Positions 1 to 10,850 of a DNA stretch of 46,788 nucleotides are shown in pieces (the stretch's first letter is position 1; each line of letters begins with the position of its first letter). Position numbers and translations under genes: made by a program. Origin of the DNA: Cladosporium sp. IMV 00045 (Eukaryota; Ascomycota; Dothideomycetes; Cladosporiales; Cladosporiaceae); assembly GCA_001931905.2 (NCBI GenBank), contig MSJI02000641.1, positions 1 to 46,788 of the forward strand, in the 5' to 3' direction. The notes beneath the pieces are model-generated. The model did not search any database. It saw only the letters and a program-made list of their open reading frames with translations, and was not told where the DNA came from.

Positions 1-31
1 AAAAAAAAAAAAAAAAGAAAAGAAAAGAAGG
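1..31. repeat. A-rich low-complexity tract
   Basis: The window opens with 16 A bases followed by A/G-rich sequence. It lies just beyond the 3' end of the minus-strand cla4 gene. It may be part of a longer poly-A or microsatellite cut by the window edge. No gene is visible between here and position 223. Confidence 0.7.
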
Positions 32-223
32 ACGGCCGTGGTATCATGGTGTGTTTACGTAGCGAAATAGCAAAAATTCCAGTCGTCTCGAAGCGCTTTT
101 TCCTCCCCTTTTTCGTGACCTTTTCTTGCGCAGCTGTGCTGCCAGCCAGCGACGCCGGATTGGCATGTTGTGTCTGGGCATCGGAAGAGGCTCTCAATTT
201 CAACCTCCGCTCACAAGACTCGC

Positions 224-2925
224 TCAGTGACCGCCGCCCTTCCTAAACCGCAGCAGCTCGCTGAGACTGGCAATACTGCAGCCGTGCTGCAAGAACTCAT
301 GCCTGCCGAGCTCCTCGGCAGTAGCACGGGACTTAACATCCACGCACAGACAGACGCTTAGGAAAGCCTTGAGCTCCTTGGAGAGCTTCTCGGGCTTCTT
401 GAGGCGCGGGGTGCCGTTGGTGGCGATGAGGTAGAGGGCCTTGAGGGGCTCTTCGTTGAGGTAGGGCGGCTCGGACTCGATCATCTCGATGGCCATAATG
501 CCCAGCGACCAGATGTCGACTTTGCTGCCGTACTCCTTCTGCTTGACGACTTCGGGCGCCATCCAGTAGGGCGTGCCGACCATGGTGGCGCGCTTGGAGC
601 GTTGCTCGGTCAATTTGGCACAGAAGCCGAAGTCGGTGATTTTCACGTTGCCGCGCGAGGAGAGCAGGACGTTGTCGGATTTGATGTCGCGGTGGATGAT
701 GTTCTGGGAGTGCAGGTGCATGAGGCCCTTGCAGGTCTGTTTTGCGTTAGTATATGGGTTATTAGTAGGAGACTGTGGAGACATACCTCGTAGCAGATGG
801 TGGCTATTTGATCCTCGGTGATTGAAGCATTGTTGTCAATGACATCTGTAAGCGCACCGCCCTCCATGAATTCCATCACAACCCAAAGCTCGTAAGTGTC
901 CTCTTGCAGGAAAGCATCCAGGAAGTTGACGATGTTGTCATGCCTGCTCTCCTTCATGACGATAATCTCGTTGACAATGAGTTCCTTTCGTGGTTGGCTT
1001 CGCAGATCCATCTGCTTGATAGCAACCTGTGCTCTGGGTCCGTTCATGCGGATGAGGTCTTGAGCAGTTCTGCTCGGAGCGCTCTCACGAATACGTGCAA
1101 CATACACGGATCCTGACGCACCCTGACCGATCTTCTTCTGCTTGTTGTAGCTCTCCAGCGGGTTGGAGAGATTGACCACAGATCGTAGACGCTCCATAAC
1201 CTGAGCATCTGACATGGCGCTCATACGGGTCTCCTTGGGCTTGCTCTCCGCCGGCTCCTTCTTAGTCAGAGCGGCTTCAGTCTGCTTGTGGTGGTCCTTT
1301 GGTGCGCCAGTGGGCTGCTTAGTAGCAATGTTAAGCGGCTTGACAGTACCAGACGGTTGCTGCTTCTGGTGGTTGCCAGATCCTGAGGGCTTGCGAGCGA
1401 GAGGAGCGCCCTGGCCGTTCGCAGGAGAAGACTGCTTGGCTCCATATGGCGAAGATCCGTTCGAGGCGGCCGTTTTCTGGGGCGTCTCCTTGCCATTCTG
1501 TTGTCCAGGTGGTGAAGGTGCCGGCCGTTGTGCTTGCAAAGTGCGGATGGGCAGACTACCGCCTTTGCTAGCTGTTGGCGCTGGAGGCGCAGGTCGGGTC
1601 GCATTGTATCTACCAGCTTGCGGGTCCTCTCCGCCATATCCACCACCAAGTTCTTGCTTCGCCAGGGGAACACGAGTCTTGGGCAAAGAGTCGTTGTACT
1701 CGCGGTCCTCCTGTTCTTGCCTCCTCCGTCGCTCATCTTCCTCTGCAGCTTGACGCTCCGACTCCGCGCGCCGCCTCTCCTCGTCTTGTTTCCTTCTGCG
1801 CTCTTGCTCGGCTCTTTGTTGATCTTGACCGTACTGAGGCGCTGTGTCCGCCCGTTTTGGTGGTCCGTATCCGTTGTCGTATTGAGCATTTGGTGTCCCG
1901 GTCCTTGAAGGGCCGTAGCTGTCCTGTCGCTGGAAACCGCCAGGCCCGGGCTGCCGAGGTGGCGCAATGCTGTTTCCGGCAGTGTAGCCGAGCTGCTTTT
2001 CTCTGCCTGAATCGACAGGCGGCGTGGGTGTGAGTGAGGGATAGTTCTGGGGGTCGTTTGCTCGCGGCGCAAGCTTGTCGCTGTAGAACTGCAAGACCTC
2101 CATAACGGCTTGCGGGTTCTTGGCCATGTCGTCCTTGGTTAGGGCCGAACCCTTCAGAAGACGTTCCCATTCCACTGGTAGACCAACGAAACCTCCAGTG
2201 ACTGGATCGAAACCAACATGCACACGATGCGAAAAGCCAGTCGGGTGTGATACGCCGCCCATGCTAGGGCAGCGGTCGTAGATCCCGTCCATCCAGCCGT
2301 ATACCTCATTGTCGGTCTCGAACTTCAAGATCCACTGTTTGTTGCCATCCTTGGTCAGCTCGATGCTGAAAGGGTAGTTGTCTGAGCGCGTCACGTTGAG
2401 AATGTCGCGCAAATGAACTGTCAGAGAGACTTTTGTGGTGGTGTTGTTCTTGTAGAAATCCAGCTGCTTCTCCCTCAAGATGAGAAAGCGTTCGTTCCAG
2501 AACTGCTTCATAAATCCGGCTCCCTCCTCCTTGACTTTGGCGAAGCCATCTTTGATAATCGGGTTATCGCCGCCCAGACTCGTTTCTGACCGGCTGAAGC
2601 TGGGGGACCCAGAGCCGTAGCTGTTCAGATTTGGGTTACCTGGAGTCATGTAGACTTGAGGCGTGAGAGACACCTTGGGCCGATCAGTCGGCGGACGTGG
2701 CGCTTCTCTCGTAGCGAGGAATTGATCTGGTCGGTAGATTCTGTGAAGCAGGAAACAGTGTCAGCGAGCAAAACTCAACAACACAGGCATGCCCCATGCG
2801 CAAAGCGGTGGTGAAGGTGGTGTGCGAAAGCGAAGAGGCGCATCCGCTGTGAATGCGACGCATAGTGTGATTTGTCCAACAGAGTTTGCTCGACCGGGTG
2901 CGACGTACGGGTTAGATTGTGCCAT
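224..2925 (-). CDS. cla4: p21-activated protein kinase Cla4 (PH-CRIB-kinase)
   Basis: Serine/threonine PAK kinase acting downstream of Cdc42/Rac in polarity, septin organisation and budding or hyphal growth. Model: exons 2909-2925, 787-2740 and 224-736; introns 2741-2908 (168 bp, GTACGT..CACAG) and 737-786 (50 bp, GTATGT..ACAG, with a TACTAAC branch site). The lengths 17+1954+513 join in frame to 827 aa. The first coding exon has only 17 nt (MAQSNP) and continues into IYRPDQF. Domains: PH about residues 66-163; CRIB about 168-205 containing [18 protein letters not shown]; disordered Pro/Gln/Ser region with an Arg/Glu-rich stretch about 310-355; kinase about 537-815 with glycine loop [13 protein letters not shown] lysine, HRDIKSDN catalytic loop, DFG and GTPYWMAPE. 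The combination PH+CRIB+kinase separates Cla4 from Ste20, which lacks the PH domain. A GTG in the large exon is not the start, because the conserved N-terminus comes from the upstream exon. Confidence 0.95.
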
Positions 2926-4905
2926 GTTTGCAAGTTCGCACGCGTGGTGGTGCCGCGGTCGCAAGTAGACGGGGGACGACGTGTGAGCGAGCGTCTACGT
3001 GACTGCCGACCGAGAGTCGTCGTGGTATGCGCTCGCTCGCGCGTACTCGCAGCAAGGCGGTGAATGAGAGGGTGGTGGTGTCGAGGTACCGAGGGCGAAT
3101 TGTATTATAAGGGAGTTATTGGGCGACAGATGATGAGTCTTGTATATGGGTTGGGCGTCACAGGGGGAAAGGCGGCGAACGCTCTACTAGGTGGTGCAAC
3201 GATCGCTCGACAGGGATGACTTGGAGACGTTGTTCCTAGCGCGAGTCGCTTGGTGGGGCCAGTGCGCGGGCGGAGGAAGAAGTGGGATTTGACTGTGTTT
3301 ATATTCGACGGACGTGTGGAAACAAGTGGTAGAAGAGCGTTGGGCGGTAACAACACGAGTACTGTAAGCGCAGGAGGCGTATGGGTGACGCGATTGTTGT
3401 GTGTTGGAACTGGTTGTAGAGGATGGGCGTGGTTATAATTGTTTGTTGTTGTTGTGGCTACAGGTAGGGAAAGGGTGAGTGATGGGTGAAAAGAGGGGTG
3501 GATCCCTAATCGATTGTTCGTCCTCCGTCCACCAGCAAATATCGCTGGCTCGGCAGGGTGGAAACAGGCTCCGGTTTCACTTAGCCGTACAGACGATTCA
3601 GTCTTGAAAGTTGCCCCATCTCTGAGAGTCGGTCAACAATCTCATCGTCATACATGCACTTGGTCTTCTTCTGATAATGTCTTGATTTCGATATAATAAC
3701 GGCGGTAGGATCACGGCATTTGTGCGAGCCATTAATCAATTTGTGTCGTTCTACTTAAGCAACGCCACGTGCCGCCAATTCATCAATCTAATTACCCGCC
3801 AACATCGAAATATAGCTGCGTCACTACAATATATGAGAGACGCACAATCTTTTCGACCTGCCTCATCCGCACAAACATGTTCCCTGCTTCAAATCCGGCA
3901 AGAATCCGCACTCTGCACGGCTCCATGGATCTGCGTGGAAGGTCTACGGCATGCAAGCGTCTACAGTACCGCCCGGGCGAGCCGTGTGGACTTGAGACGC
4001 GAGAGTCAGGGGACGGACCTCAATCGCTAGCTGCGACAATTACAGGCCATCGGCTTGTCGACTAGCTCATGTCATGTCTTCAGAAATCTCATCGCTGCTT
4101 TTCTAATACAGTAGTCAGCCCTTAGTGCAAACTCGGTCCGGTATCAGCCTTCTGTCTCGCCTGTCTCACCACCCGTTCGGCAAGGCAGCTAGGCATTGAA
4201 CGCGAACTCAATATGGCAAACGCCATGGTCTGGATATGCAACGACGTCACCCGCCAGATCTCATATTTGGCAGGACCAGACTCATCAAAGCTTCGCGAAT
4301 CGCTCAAGAAACAGCTGTGTGCAAACATGGGTCGAGAAGCATCCTTACCAATCTCCCTTTACATCTACGACTCATTGACCGTAATACAGCAATGCTGAGT
4401 CAGTCAGAGATCAATCATCTCGGTGATACATGCTTGAGGCAAGCACATCACGCTGAATCACTACATTGACATCGACATGTCTAGGCAAATACATTTCCAA
4501 TTGACTGGACATGTAACAAACATTGGATTTGGTCAATCGCATATATGAAGCAACTCATGGTATTTCATGTTATGCCTTGAAGCGCAACGATTCTTTTGAT
4601 CGAACAGATTCTCTATATCATACTCTTCCTACCCAAGGTATCTCAAACCTTACCCAACAGCAGTCACCAATGTGATGGTCTGCTCAATCTACGTAATTGA
4701 GCTGCAGTTCATGCAACATGCGACCTTCAACATGTTCCTTCAAATACTGAGGATTACTAAACTCCTCACGCATCAGTCCTCTTCTTTCTGTCACATTTCC
4801 TCCGTCAGCAGCAGAGCATATCACACTCACTCAACGAGCCAGTCTCTCCACGAAGTTTGACTCAGTATAAACTACTTGTCTACTCTCCCAAGACACAGCA
4901 CAGCC
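2926..4905. other. Intergenic, divergent promoter region of cla4 and the Q-rich gene
   Basis: About 2 kb between two genes transcribed away from each other. It contains short spurious ORFs only, none with recognisable domains. It should hold the cla4 promoter and 5' UTR near 2.9-3.5 kb and the promoter of the Gln-rich gene near 4.6-4.9 kb. A TATAAA at 4866-4871 lies only 35 bp before the ATG at 4906. I see no tRNA or repeat. Confidence 0.6.
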
Positions 4906-6648
4906 ATGTGGGCATTTGGAGGAGGCGGATTCCGCGGCGGCGGCTTCTACGGCGGAAGAAGCACATTCGGCTTTGGCTATGGCCCACCTGCTCCCCGACC
5001 CCTAGGCTACTACTCCGATTGGTACGGCTTCCACGACTCCTGGATTGGCTATATGGACTGGATGGACCACCACGATTACCTGATCTGGCATGAATGGCAG
5101 CTCATGCTGAGCACGATGACGATCGGCGTTGTAGACCAGCGGAGCATGCTGCTGAGAATGCTCCAACAGGGACATGGCAACATGTCACGGCAAGAGATCG
5201 AGGCTCTCACGGACCGCATGCTGCAAATGAACCGCGAGCTTGGCGCTGGTGAGAGTGGGCGCGTGGAGGAGGTCACCGAAACGACCACGACGACTACGAG
5301 CAACGTCTCCATGGACCAGCGGTATCAGACTGCCAACGACTTCTTGCAGCTCTTGAACACGTCTGGTGGCATGGGCTGCTCTATTGAACAAGCCCAGCAA
5401 ACGGCCGAAGACATTCGCCAGGGTAAGAGGGACGACTTTGTCAGGACACATATCGAGAGCAAGACTATTCAGAGCAGTTCTTCCCAGCAAGGTCAGCAAC
5501 AGGCCATCCAGGCGCCACCGCCTCAACAGCAGGTACCAACGCCTCAGCCGATTGCCACGCCTATGCAGCTACCACCGCCTCAGCAACAAGTGCCAACACC
5601 TCAGCCCATATCCACGCCTATGCAGCTTCCGCCGCCTCCAGCACCACAGCAGCCTGTCATCACACCACCAGTGCAGCAACAGACTCCAATGCCAGTGACT
5701 CCTGTACAGCCTTTTCAGCCGATGATTTCTCAACAACAGCCAATGCCGCAGCCGGTCCTTCCAATGAGTACACCGCCGGTTCAGCAGCAGATACAATATC
5801 CTCCTGTTCAAGCACAACAGTCTGTCTACTCGACTCAATCTCAGCAGCAGCCCATGCAGGTCTCATACCCTCAGCAGCAGCAGCAGCAGCAGTTACAGCA
5901 ATCTACATCTACTCTGGCTCAATTTCAACCACAGCAGAGTATCCAAGTGCCTCCCGCTCAGCAGCAGGTTCAAGGCGGCAGTAGTGTATACCAAAAATCC
6001 GTATCTAATCAGGCTCAACTCCAGCCGCAGTCAAATATCCAAATGCCTCCGCCTCAACAGCAGATCCAAGGCGGCAGTAGTATATACCAACAAACCTACG
6101 CTCAAAGCCCCTATCATTCAAACACGAGTATGAATAATAGCGGCCTAACGACAACAAGTACAACGACGACTACGACGTCGGAAAGTACGTCTTTAGGAAT
6201 TCAGGGCATGGCGGTCACTTCGCCCTACCCGACCCCAATGCAAACGTCAATGGTGCAGCAGCAGAGTCTCTCACACCATCAACTCGCCGCCCCTCAGCAG
6301 CAATCGCAACTCACATACCCAGGCTTTGGCACTCAACAACCCCAACAAATGACGGCCTTCAATCAACAGGTACCAGCGCCGCAACCTCCCCAGAGGCAAC
6401 ATGGACAAACATCACCACAGCCCATCCCTCAACAGCAGATGATGCAACAGCAACCTCAAATGGCTCCGCAGCAGCAAACTTCCCAACAGCAGGGCATGCC
6501 TTCACAGCCAAACTATCACAATGCCATGGCCGCGCATCAGTACGGGCAGATGGCGCCTGGTCAGCCGCAGGGACAGGGAAATCAGAAGGCTGCGGGTAAA
6601 GATAGGGGGAAGAAGAGGAGCTCGGTTTGGGGGAAGGGGAAGAAATGA
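4906..6648 (+). CDS. Gln/Pro-rich prion-like protein, function unknown
   Basis: 580-aa intronless ORF, not recognised as a known family. The start is the ATG at 4906; the reading frame is open slightly upstream, but only from a TTG. Residues 1-40 are Gly/Phe/Tyr-rich with FGGGG and FRGGG motifs, followed by an aromatic stretch rich in Trp, Asp and His (about 40-65). Residues about 65-170 look foldable and helical. From about 175 to 550 the protein is dominated by Gln, Pro, Ser and Met, with two internal duplications (19-aa and 32-aa units). The C-terminus is short and strongly basic (Lys/Arg/Gly). This composition matches prion-like, phase-separating proteins of fungi. RNA-binding or condensate function is possible but is inference. 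Conservation of the 1-170 segment would show whether it is a domain. Confidence 0.8.
   Translation: MWAFGGGGFRGGGFYGGRSTFGFGYGPPAPRPLGYYSDWYGFHDSWIGYMDWMDHHDYLIWHEWQLMLSTMTIGVVDQRSMLLRMLQQGHGNMSRQEIEALTDRMLQMNRELGAGESGRVEEVTETTTTTTSNVSMDQRYQTANDFLQLLNTSGGMGCSIEQAQQTAEDIRQGKRDDFVRTHIESKTIQSSSSQQGQQQAIQAPPPQQQVPTPQPIATPMQLPPPQQQVPTPQPISTPMQLPPPPAPQQPVITPPVQQQTPMPVTPVQPFQPMISQQQPMPQPVLPMSTPPVQQQIQYPPVQAQQSVYSTQSQQQPMQVSYPQQQQQQQLQQSTSTLAQFQPQQSIQVPPAQQQVQGGSSVYQKSVSNQAQLQPQSNIQMPPPQQQIQGGSSIYQQTYAQSPYHSNTSMNNSGLTTTSTTTTTTSESTSLGIQGMAVTSPYPTPMQTSMVQQQSLSHHQLAAPQQQSQLTYPGFGTQQPQQMTAFNQQVPAPQPPQRQHGQTSPQPIPQQQMMQQQPQMAPQQQTSQQQGMPSQPNYHNAMAAHQYGQMAPGQPQGQGNQKAAGKDRGKKRSSVWGKGKK
5515..5628 (+). repeat. 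Tandem 57-bp coding repeat (2 copies)
   Basis: Two adjacent in-frame units, 5515-5571 and 5572-5628, each encode 19 residues of the type PPPQQQVPTPQPI(A/S)TPMQL. Synonymous differences between the copies show that the duplication is not brand new. Confidence 0.85.
5917..6108 (+). repeat. Tandem 96-bp coding repeat (2 copies)
   Basis: Two 32-aa units, 5917-6012 and 6013-6108, share AQxQPQ, IQxPPxQQQ and QGGSS(V/I)YQ. A CAG-rich poly-Gln run (about 5872-5892) lies just upstream. Confidence 0.8.
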
Positions 6649-7907
6649 GGTGGATGGAGCAGCTGTAGTATTCTATCTAATTATCTATTCTATTTTCTTG
6701 AATTACTGGAAACAACCAAACGTCAATCTATTCGTTTACCCATGTGTCACATCTCAATGTGTCGTCCACTTAGTCGTATGTACAGAAGTCGTAGTCAGCC
6801 TGTCACCAGCCTTACAGGGTTTCGGACCCACCCAGTGTGTTGATCATTTGCAAACACCCCAAACGAATGATCTACAAGGCGAGTTCTCGGACCCTTGTAG
6901 TAGTCTTTTCCAGTAGAATAATTTGGCCATGACATGAGGTCTGCGAAGCGCAAATCGCGCCTTCCTGTGAGAGTGATCAGGGCAAGTTCAACCAAGCAAA
7001 CACCAAGCGCTCGGCTACGGCTTGTTCCCCTACCATAATCTCGACAACTCTTCACGACATGGAACCGACATTGTCACGAAACTCTTACTTTTACTCCGCA
7101 AGCATTTAAGATCAGCCATGCTATTGCATGTCCAAAATGCCAGCCACGTGCGTCCACATACACGTGCAGAGAGCACTTCACCGTCAGAGCATCCAGAGTT
7201 GAACCGGAAGCCAAAAAGAAGGCGACATCTCCCTTCTCTCGCATTCAATAAACTCTCATCACGGTCGGGTTGAATGGATTGATGCGCCGGAAGGATGCTG
7301 GAGAGGAGTGCAAGAAGCCAATGAGCGCCCACCCTCGCGTCACGTTCACGCCCGCCCATCTCGATAGCTCGACTTTCAGGCTTGCACAGCGAGAACGCCG
7401 ACGGTCAGCACACTCTCTGGGTACACTCTTCATCTCTCGCGCGATGGCTCGGAAGTCGATAGGGCTAAACACCATGCAATCAACGCGCTCGCCTCAAGCC
7501 ACCTGGTGGGGGTGCGTTCTCGCGTAACCCTTCGAGGCGGCCTCACTACATCTATCCCCCATCTTGGCCATGCGTCTTCGCCTCGCTTGGCGGGCTATGA
7601 ACGCCCTCTTCGTTTTATGGCCTTGAGAGGTACATTCTGCCTGTGTTCCTGTCTGCTGCTGACAGATTGTTCTGCGTCTGCTGCTCTGCACAGCCTGCGA
7701 CGACTCCTTTGTTGATTGTGAATATGCGTCATTGCGGTTTTGCGTACGCCTAGATGGCTCGACTGTAGAGGTCTCCTCTGTGCCCTCATCTTTCTTGGAC
7801 ATCAAGCTGGGATCTCTCACTCTCTCTGGTGCAGCCTACAATTCTTCTGCCTAAGACTAAGGTGGCTCCACCGCCAACAAAGGCTTCTTCCAGACTCAAC
7901 CGCAATT
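6649..7907. other. Intergenic region, no gene seen
   Basis: About 1.26 kb between two plus-strand genes. Only short, overlapping, non-conserved-looking ORFs occur on either strand. The right part is probably promoter and 5' UTR of the gene starting at 7908. I see no RNA gene or repeat. Confidence 0.5.
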
Positions 7908-10268
7908 ATGGCTATGACACCGTCTGTTGGCGACATCTTGATGCTGTCTCAGACAGCATGGAGGATCGGGAGAGCTTTTACGCAAGGAAAGAAAAGCGCA
8001 CCCGCGGAGTTCGCAGAAATCGAACGGGAAGCCAACGGACTCAGCGAGGCCCTGAAGCTAGTCGCAGAGACACTTCATTCTGATGGCAGTACACTAGAAA
8101 GGGCTGACGACGACACGAAGGCGGCAGTTACCACAATCATTGAAAGCGCGAACCAGACCCTGGGTGATCTGGATAGCTTCGTCGAGCGCTACAGGATTCT
8201 ACGCAAGGAGACTACTAATGGATTCACCTCGGAGCGCCGCACATGGAGCGAAGTCTTTCTCGCGAACTACAAGACTATGGCCTGGACCACTGAAGGGGGC
8301 AGCATCTCTGCCTTGAGAGACATGCTTCACATGCATACCAGCACTATCAATTTGACGATGCAAGCCTTGCAGTCAAAATCGCTGTCGAGGCTGGAAAAAG
8401 TCGTTATGCCTATGTCGGCGCATGTTGCAAGTATTCACGATCGAGTCAATGGCGACCTTGGGGAAAAGATCGACGACCTCCACCGCGTGATCATGACTGT
8501 TGTCAATGGGACGCCGTCTTTGAACGGCAATAACATGCATCAAAGGCTCAACAGCATCGCGTCAACTGTCTCAACAATTGACTTCACTAACAACGGCACC
8601 CACATGATCGAAGCTCCGAATGCTGGTGCCAACCAGTACCTACCGTCGCGCTCAATACACCGAATCACGACTCATGGCTCTACCATCTCCGATCAATCGC
8701 CTGTATTAGCAATGCCGTGGAGAGACAACTCCACTTACGGGAGCCCTCTCATGTCCTTCGAGAATGGGAATAACGCAATTGACCTGGATTTTGAAAGCGG
8801 CGCTCCGCCCATATCTCGTTTGGATATAGGCGATAGGTATCCCGGAAGCTCAACCACAACTGCCGTTGCGACCCCAGAGTCTTTTGTGCGACGACCAGAG
8901 AGACAGACACGCAGATGGTCCAACATGCCCCGAAGAGAGTCCACAACAATACCCACCTACGAAGCCGAGGAAGATACTCAGGAGGGCAGCATGCAAGAAG
9001 CTCGATCGCCTTGCGCGTCGCCGACTTCGAGTGCAGGGAAGCGAAGGGTAGACTCGAAAGCAGACGACCACGAGCTGCCGCCTCCTTTCTTATCTCCGAG
9101 AAATACTCTGAATGGCGAAACTCAGCCTGCTACACCAACCTCAATACTCTCCGCTCCCCAGCAATGCTCAAATAGTAACCAAACTACCAAATCGCCACGG
9201 CTCCTAAGCGGTTTCAATTCGCCATCGCAAGGCAGCAGATCTCCTTCAATGACCAGCTCGCCACAGATTGGCTTTGAAAAAGCAGCACCTGCAGCGCCAT
9301 CTCCAACACCCGCATTTGAGAAGTCTTTATTCCGCAACTCTGCAATCCTATGCGATGTCCGCTGCAAAAATGTCGAGTACGCACAACGCGATCCTGATGC
9401 AGAAGACCCACGGTTTGACACCGAGATGGTGCCCGCCTCCGAAAGTGCTCGAGTTTATGTCATCCGAAAGCGCGAAAACCGAGAAAATGGCGGCACGAAG
9501 GTCGTTGCCTCAATCTGGATTCTATCTGATGACGGGCAAGTTCGATGTCAGCAAAAGCTCCCCGAGTACACCGACACAGTCCCTTACTGCTCCTTCTTCG
9601 AGCCCGAAAAGGTCTCTGTTCCTGCAGTCGACGGGGACACAATTCTCCGCTTCCACGCTCCAGTCTGGGGTGACCGCGAGCAGAAAGACGTCAAAACAAA
9701 ATGGACAAACTACGTATTTGAGACTGAAAAACACGCCAACGAATTCCAATCCGCCATATTCGGCCGTCAACTTCTAGGCTCCTTCCGCACCACGAAAACA
9801 ACAGTCCTACACGAAGGGTTCAAAGGCGCGTTTGCTTTCGAAGAGCAATTCGCGAACATCGAAGTCCTCCGCTTGTGGGAAGACGATGGCGTGAACACCC
9901 CGAACGCCTCAGGGGGTGTCATGGCACTTCTACACATGGGAGGAAATTTCGGCCAGGGTTGGGCAAAATGGTGGATGAACTCTTCTCGCCAGCAAGTCCG
10001 GGTCAAGGCGGACAGCGAACGCCTCGCGAAGTTAAAGGGGATTGACATTCGAGTTCTCAGGCCGGTGGAGAAGGGCAGTGGTGGGAACAAGGCTTCATCG
10101 CCTGGAGAGACTCCCAGGAGGCAGGCTACTGATTCGAAGGGGAAGAAGGGTTTGGAGAGAAATGTCACGGGTGTCAAGGTGGAGTTTAAGGATGAGGATG
10201 AGAGGAGTAGGTTCGTTGCGTTGGCGAGGAGGGTTCAGGAGAGGGCGTTGCCTTTGCCTGATATTTGA
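7908..10268 (+). CDS. Large fungal protein, helical N-terminus and PH-like C-terminal region
   Basis: 786-aa intronless ORF. I chose the ATG at 7908 (MAMTPSVGDILMLSQTAWRIG) because the upstream in-frame sequence is low-quality and lacks an ATG. Residues 1-200 are predicted helical and resemble the N-terminal helical domain found at the front of many fungal NLR-like and ankyrin proteins (pattern: short hydrophobic start, 'A..IGRAF..GK..P.EF..IE.E...L..AL'). Here no NACHT, ankyrin or kinase domain follows. Residues about 210-510 are Ser/Pro/Thr-rich and disordered. Residues about 515-775 are well structured with alternating beta-like segments (VYVIRKREN, TKVVASIWIL, TNYVFETEKHANEFQSAIFG), reminiscent of a PH-like fold. 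The extreme C-terminus is basic. The name and role are unknown; domain assignments are inference from sequence appearance. Confidence 0.8.
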   Translation: MAMTPSVGDILMLSQTAWRIGRAFTQGKKSAPAEFAEIEREANGLSEALKLVAETLHSDGSTLERADDDTKAAVTTIIESANQTLGDLDSFVERYRILRKETTNGFTSERRTWSEVFLANYKTMAWTTEGGSISALRDMLHMHTSTINLTMQALQSKSLSRLEKVVMPMSAHVASIHDRVNGDLGEKIDDLHRVIMTVVNGTPSLNGNNMHQRLNSIASTVSTIDFTNNGTHMIEAPNAGANQYLPSRSIHRITTHGSTISDQSPVLAMPWRDNSTYGSPLMSFENGNNAIDLDFESGAPPISRLDIGDRYPGSSTTTAVATPESFVRRPERQTRRWSNMPRRESTTIPTYEAEEDTQEGSMQEARSPCASPTSSAGKRRVDSKADDHELPPPFLSPRNTLNGETQPATPTSILSAPQQCSNSNQTTKSPRLLSGFNSPSQGSRSPSMTSSPQIGFEKAAPAAPSPTPAFEKSLFRNSAILCDVRCKNVEYAQRDPDAEDPRFDTEMVPASESARVYVIRKRENRENGGTKVVASIWILSDDGQVRCQQKLPEYTDTVPYCSFFEPEKVSVPAVDGDTILRFHAPVWGDREQKDVKTKWTNYVFETEKHANEFQSAIFGRQLLGSFRTTKTTVLHEGFKGAFAFEEQFANIEVLRLWEDDGVNTPNASGGVMALLHMGGNFGQGWAKWWMNSSRQQVRVKADSERLAKLKGIDIRVLRPVEKGSGGNKASSPGETPRRQATDSKGKKGLERNVTGVKVEFKDEDERSRFVALARRVQERALPLPDI

Positions 10269-10850
10269 GAGTGTCTGATGGGCTCATTCGCCGTCACATT
10301 ACCTTTTCACGAGATGCTCACTCGCCGCTTTCAATGGTGTTCGTTCATTTATAACCACATCAGTTTGGACCACATCAGCTCCAGACTCCCGCTCACCGCG
10401 ACCAGCACTCTTGCTGGACTAAGCCTCACTTCGCCTCCGTCTGAGCTCAAACTGAGTTGAAATACCATTCATTTGGTTCAGTTCCTCACTTGATGAGATG
10501 TCGCTAGCTCTCAGTCGACGATCCATGTGATTCCTCCCACTCATGGATATATAAGCCTGCTACAACCTCTTTCGACTTCCCAACCACCTTAATCTCAACA
10601 TCAACACCACATTACCACAGTACACACTAACTATCGTGTACTGGACATTATCCTACTACTCACAACACCCTTACAACTTCGACTTCAGCACGATACCACT
10701 GCAACACATACTACCGTGTATTGTACAATCATCTCTCACACAAAACCTTCACTCCACACCAATTTCGCTGCATACAGTTCCTACCGGATTCGCGAAGTTG
10801 CATCACTGCAAGTCAACATCCGGCACGCAACATCAAGGAAGCTGCGCAGA
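10269..10850. other. Intergenic / promoter of the caspase-like gene
   Basis: 582 bp. A TATATAA at 10548-10554 lies about 300 bp before the ATG at 10851 and is followed by a long pyrimidine- and CA-rich leader. No ORF looks real here. Confidence 0.5.
10548..10554 (+). promoter_or_regulatory. TATA-like element
   Basis: TATATAA sits upstream of a C/A/T-rich leader that runs to the ATG at 10851. This is the cleanest TATA match in the 10.3-10.85 kb gap; a functional role is inference. Confidence 0.35.

Noticed and set aside
2926..4905. Small genes or tRNAs in the long gap after cla4
   Set aside because: No tRNA box B-like sequence, no domain-bearing ORF and no convincing intron signals were found by eye.
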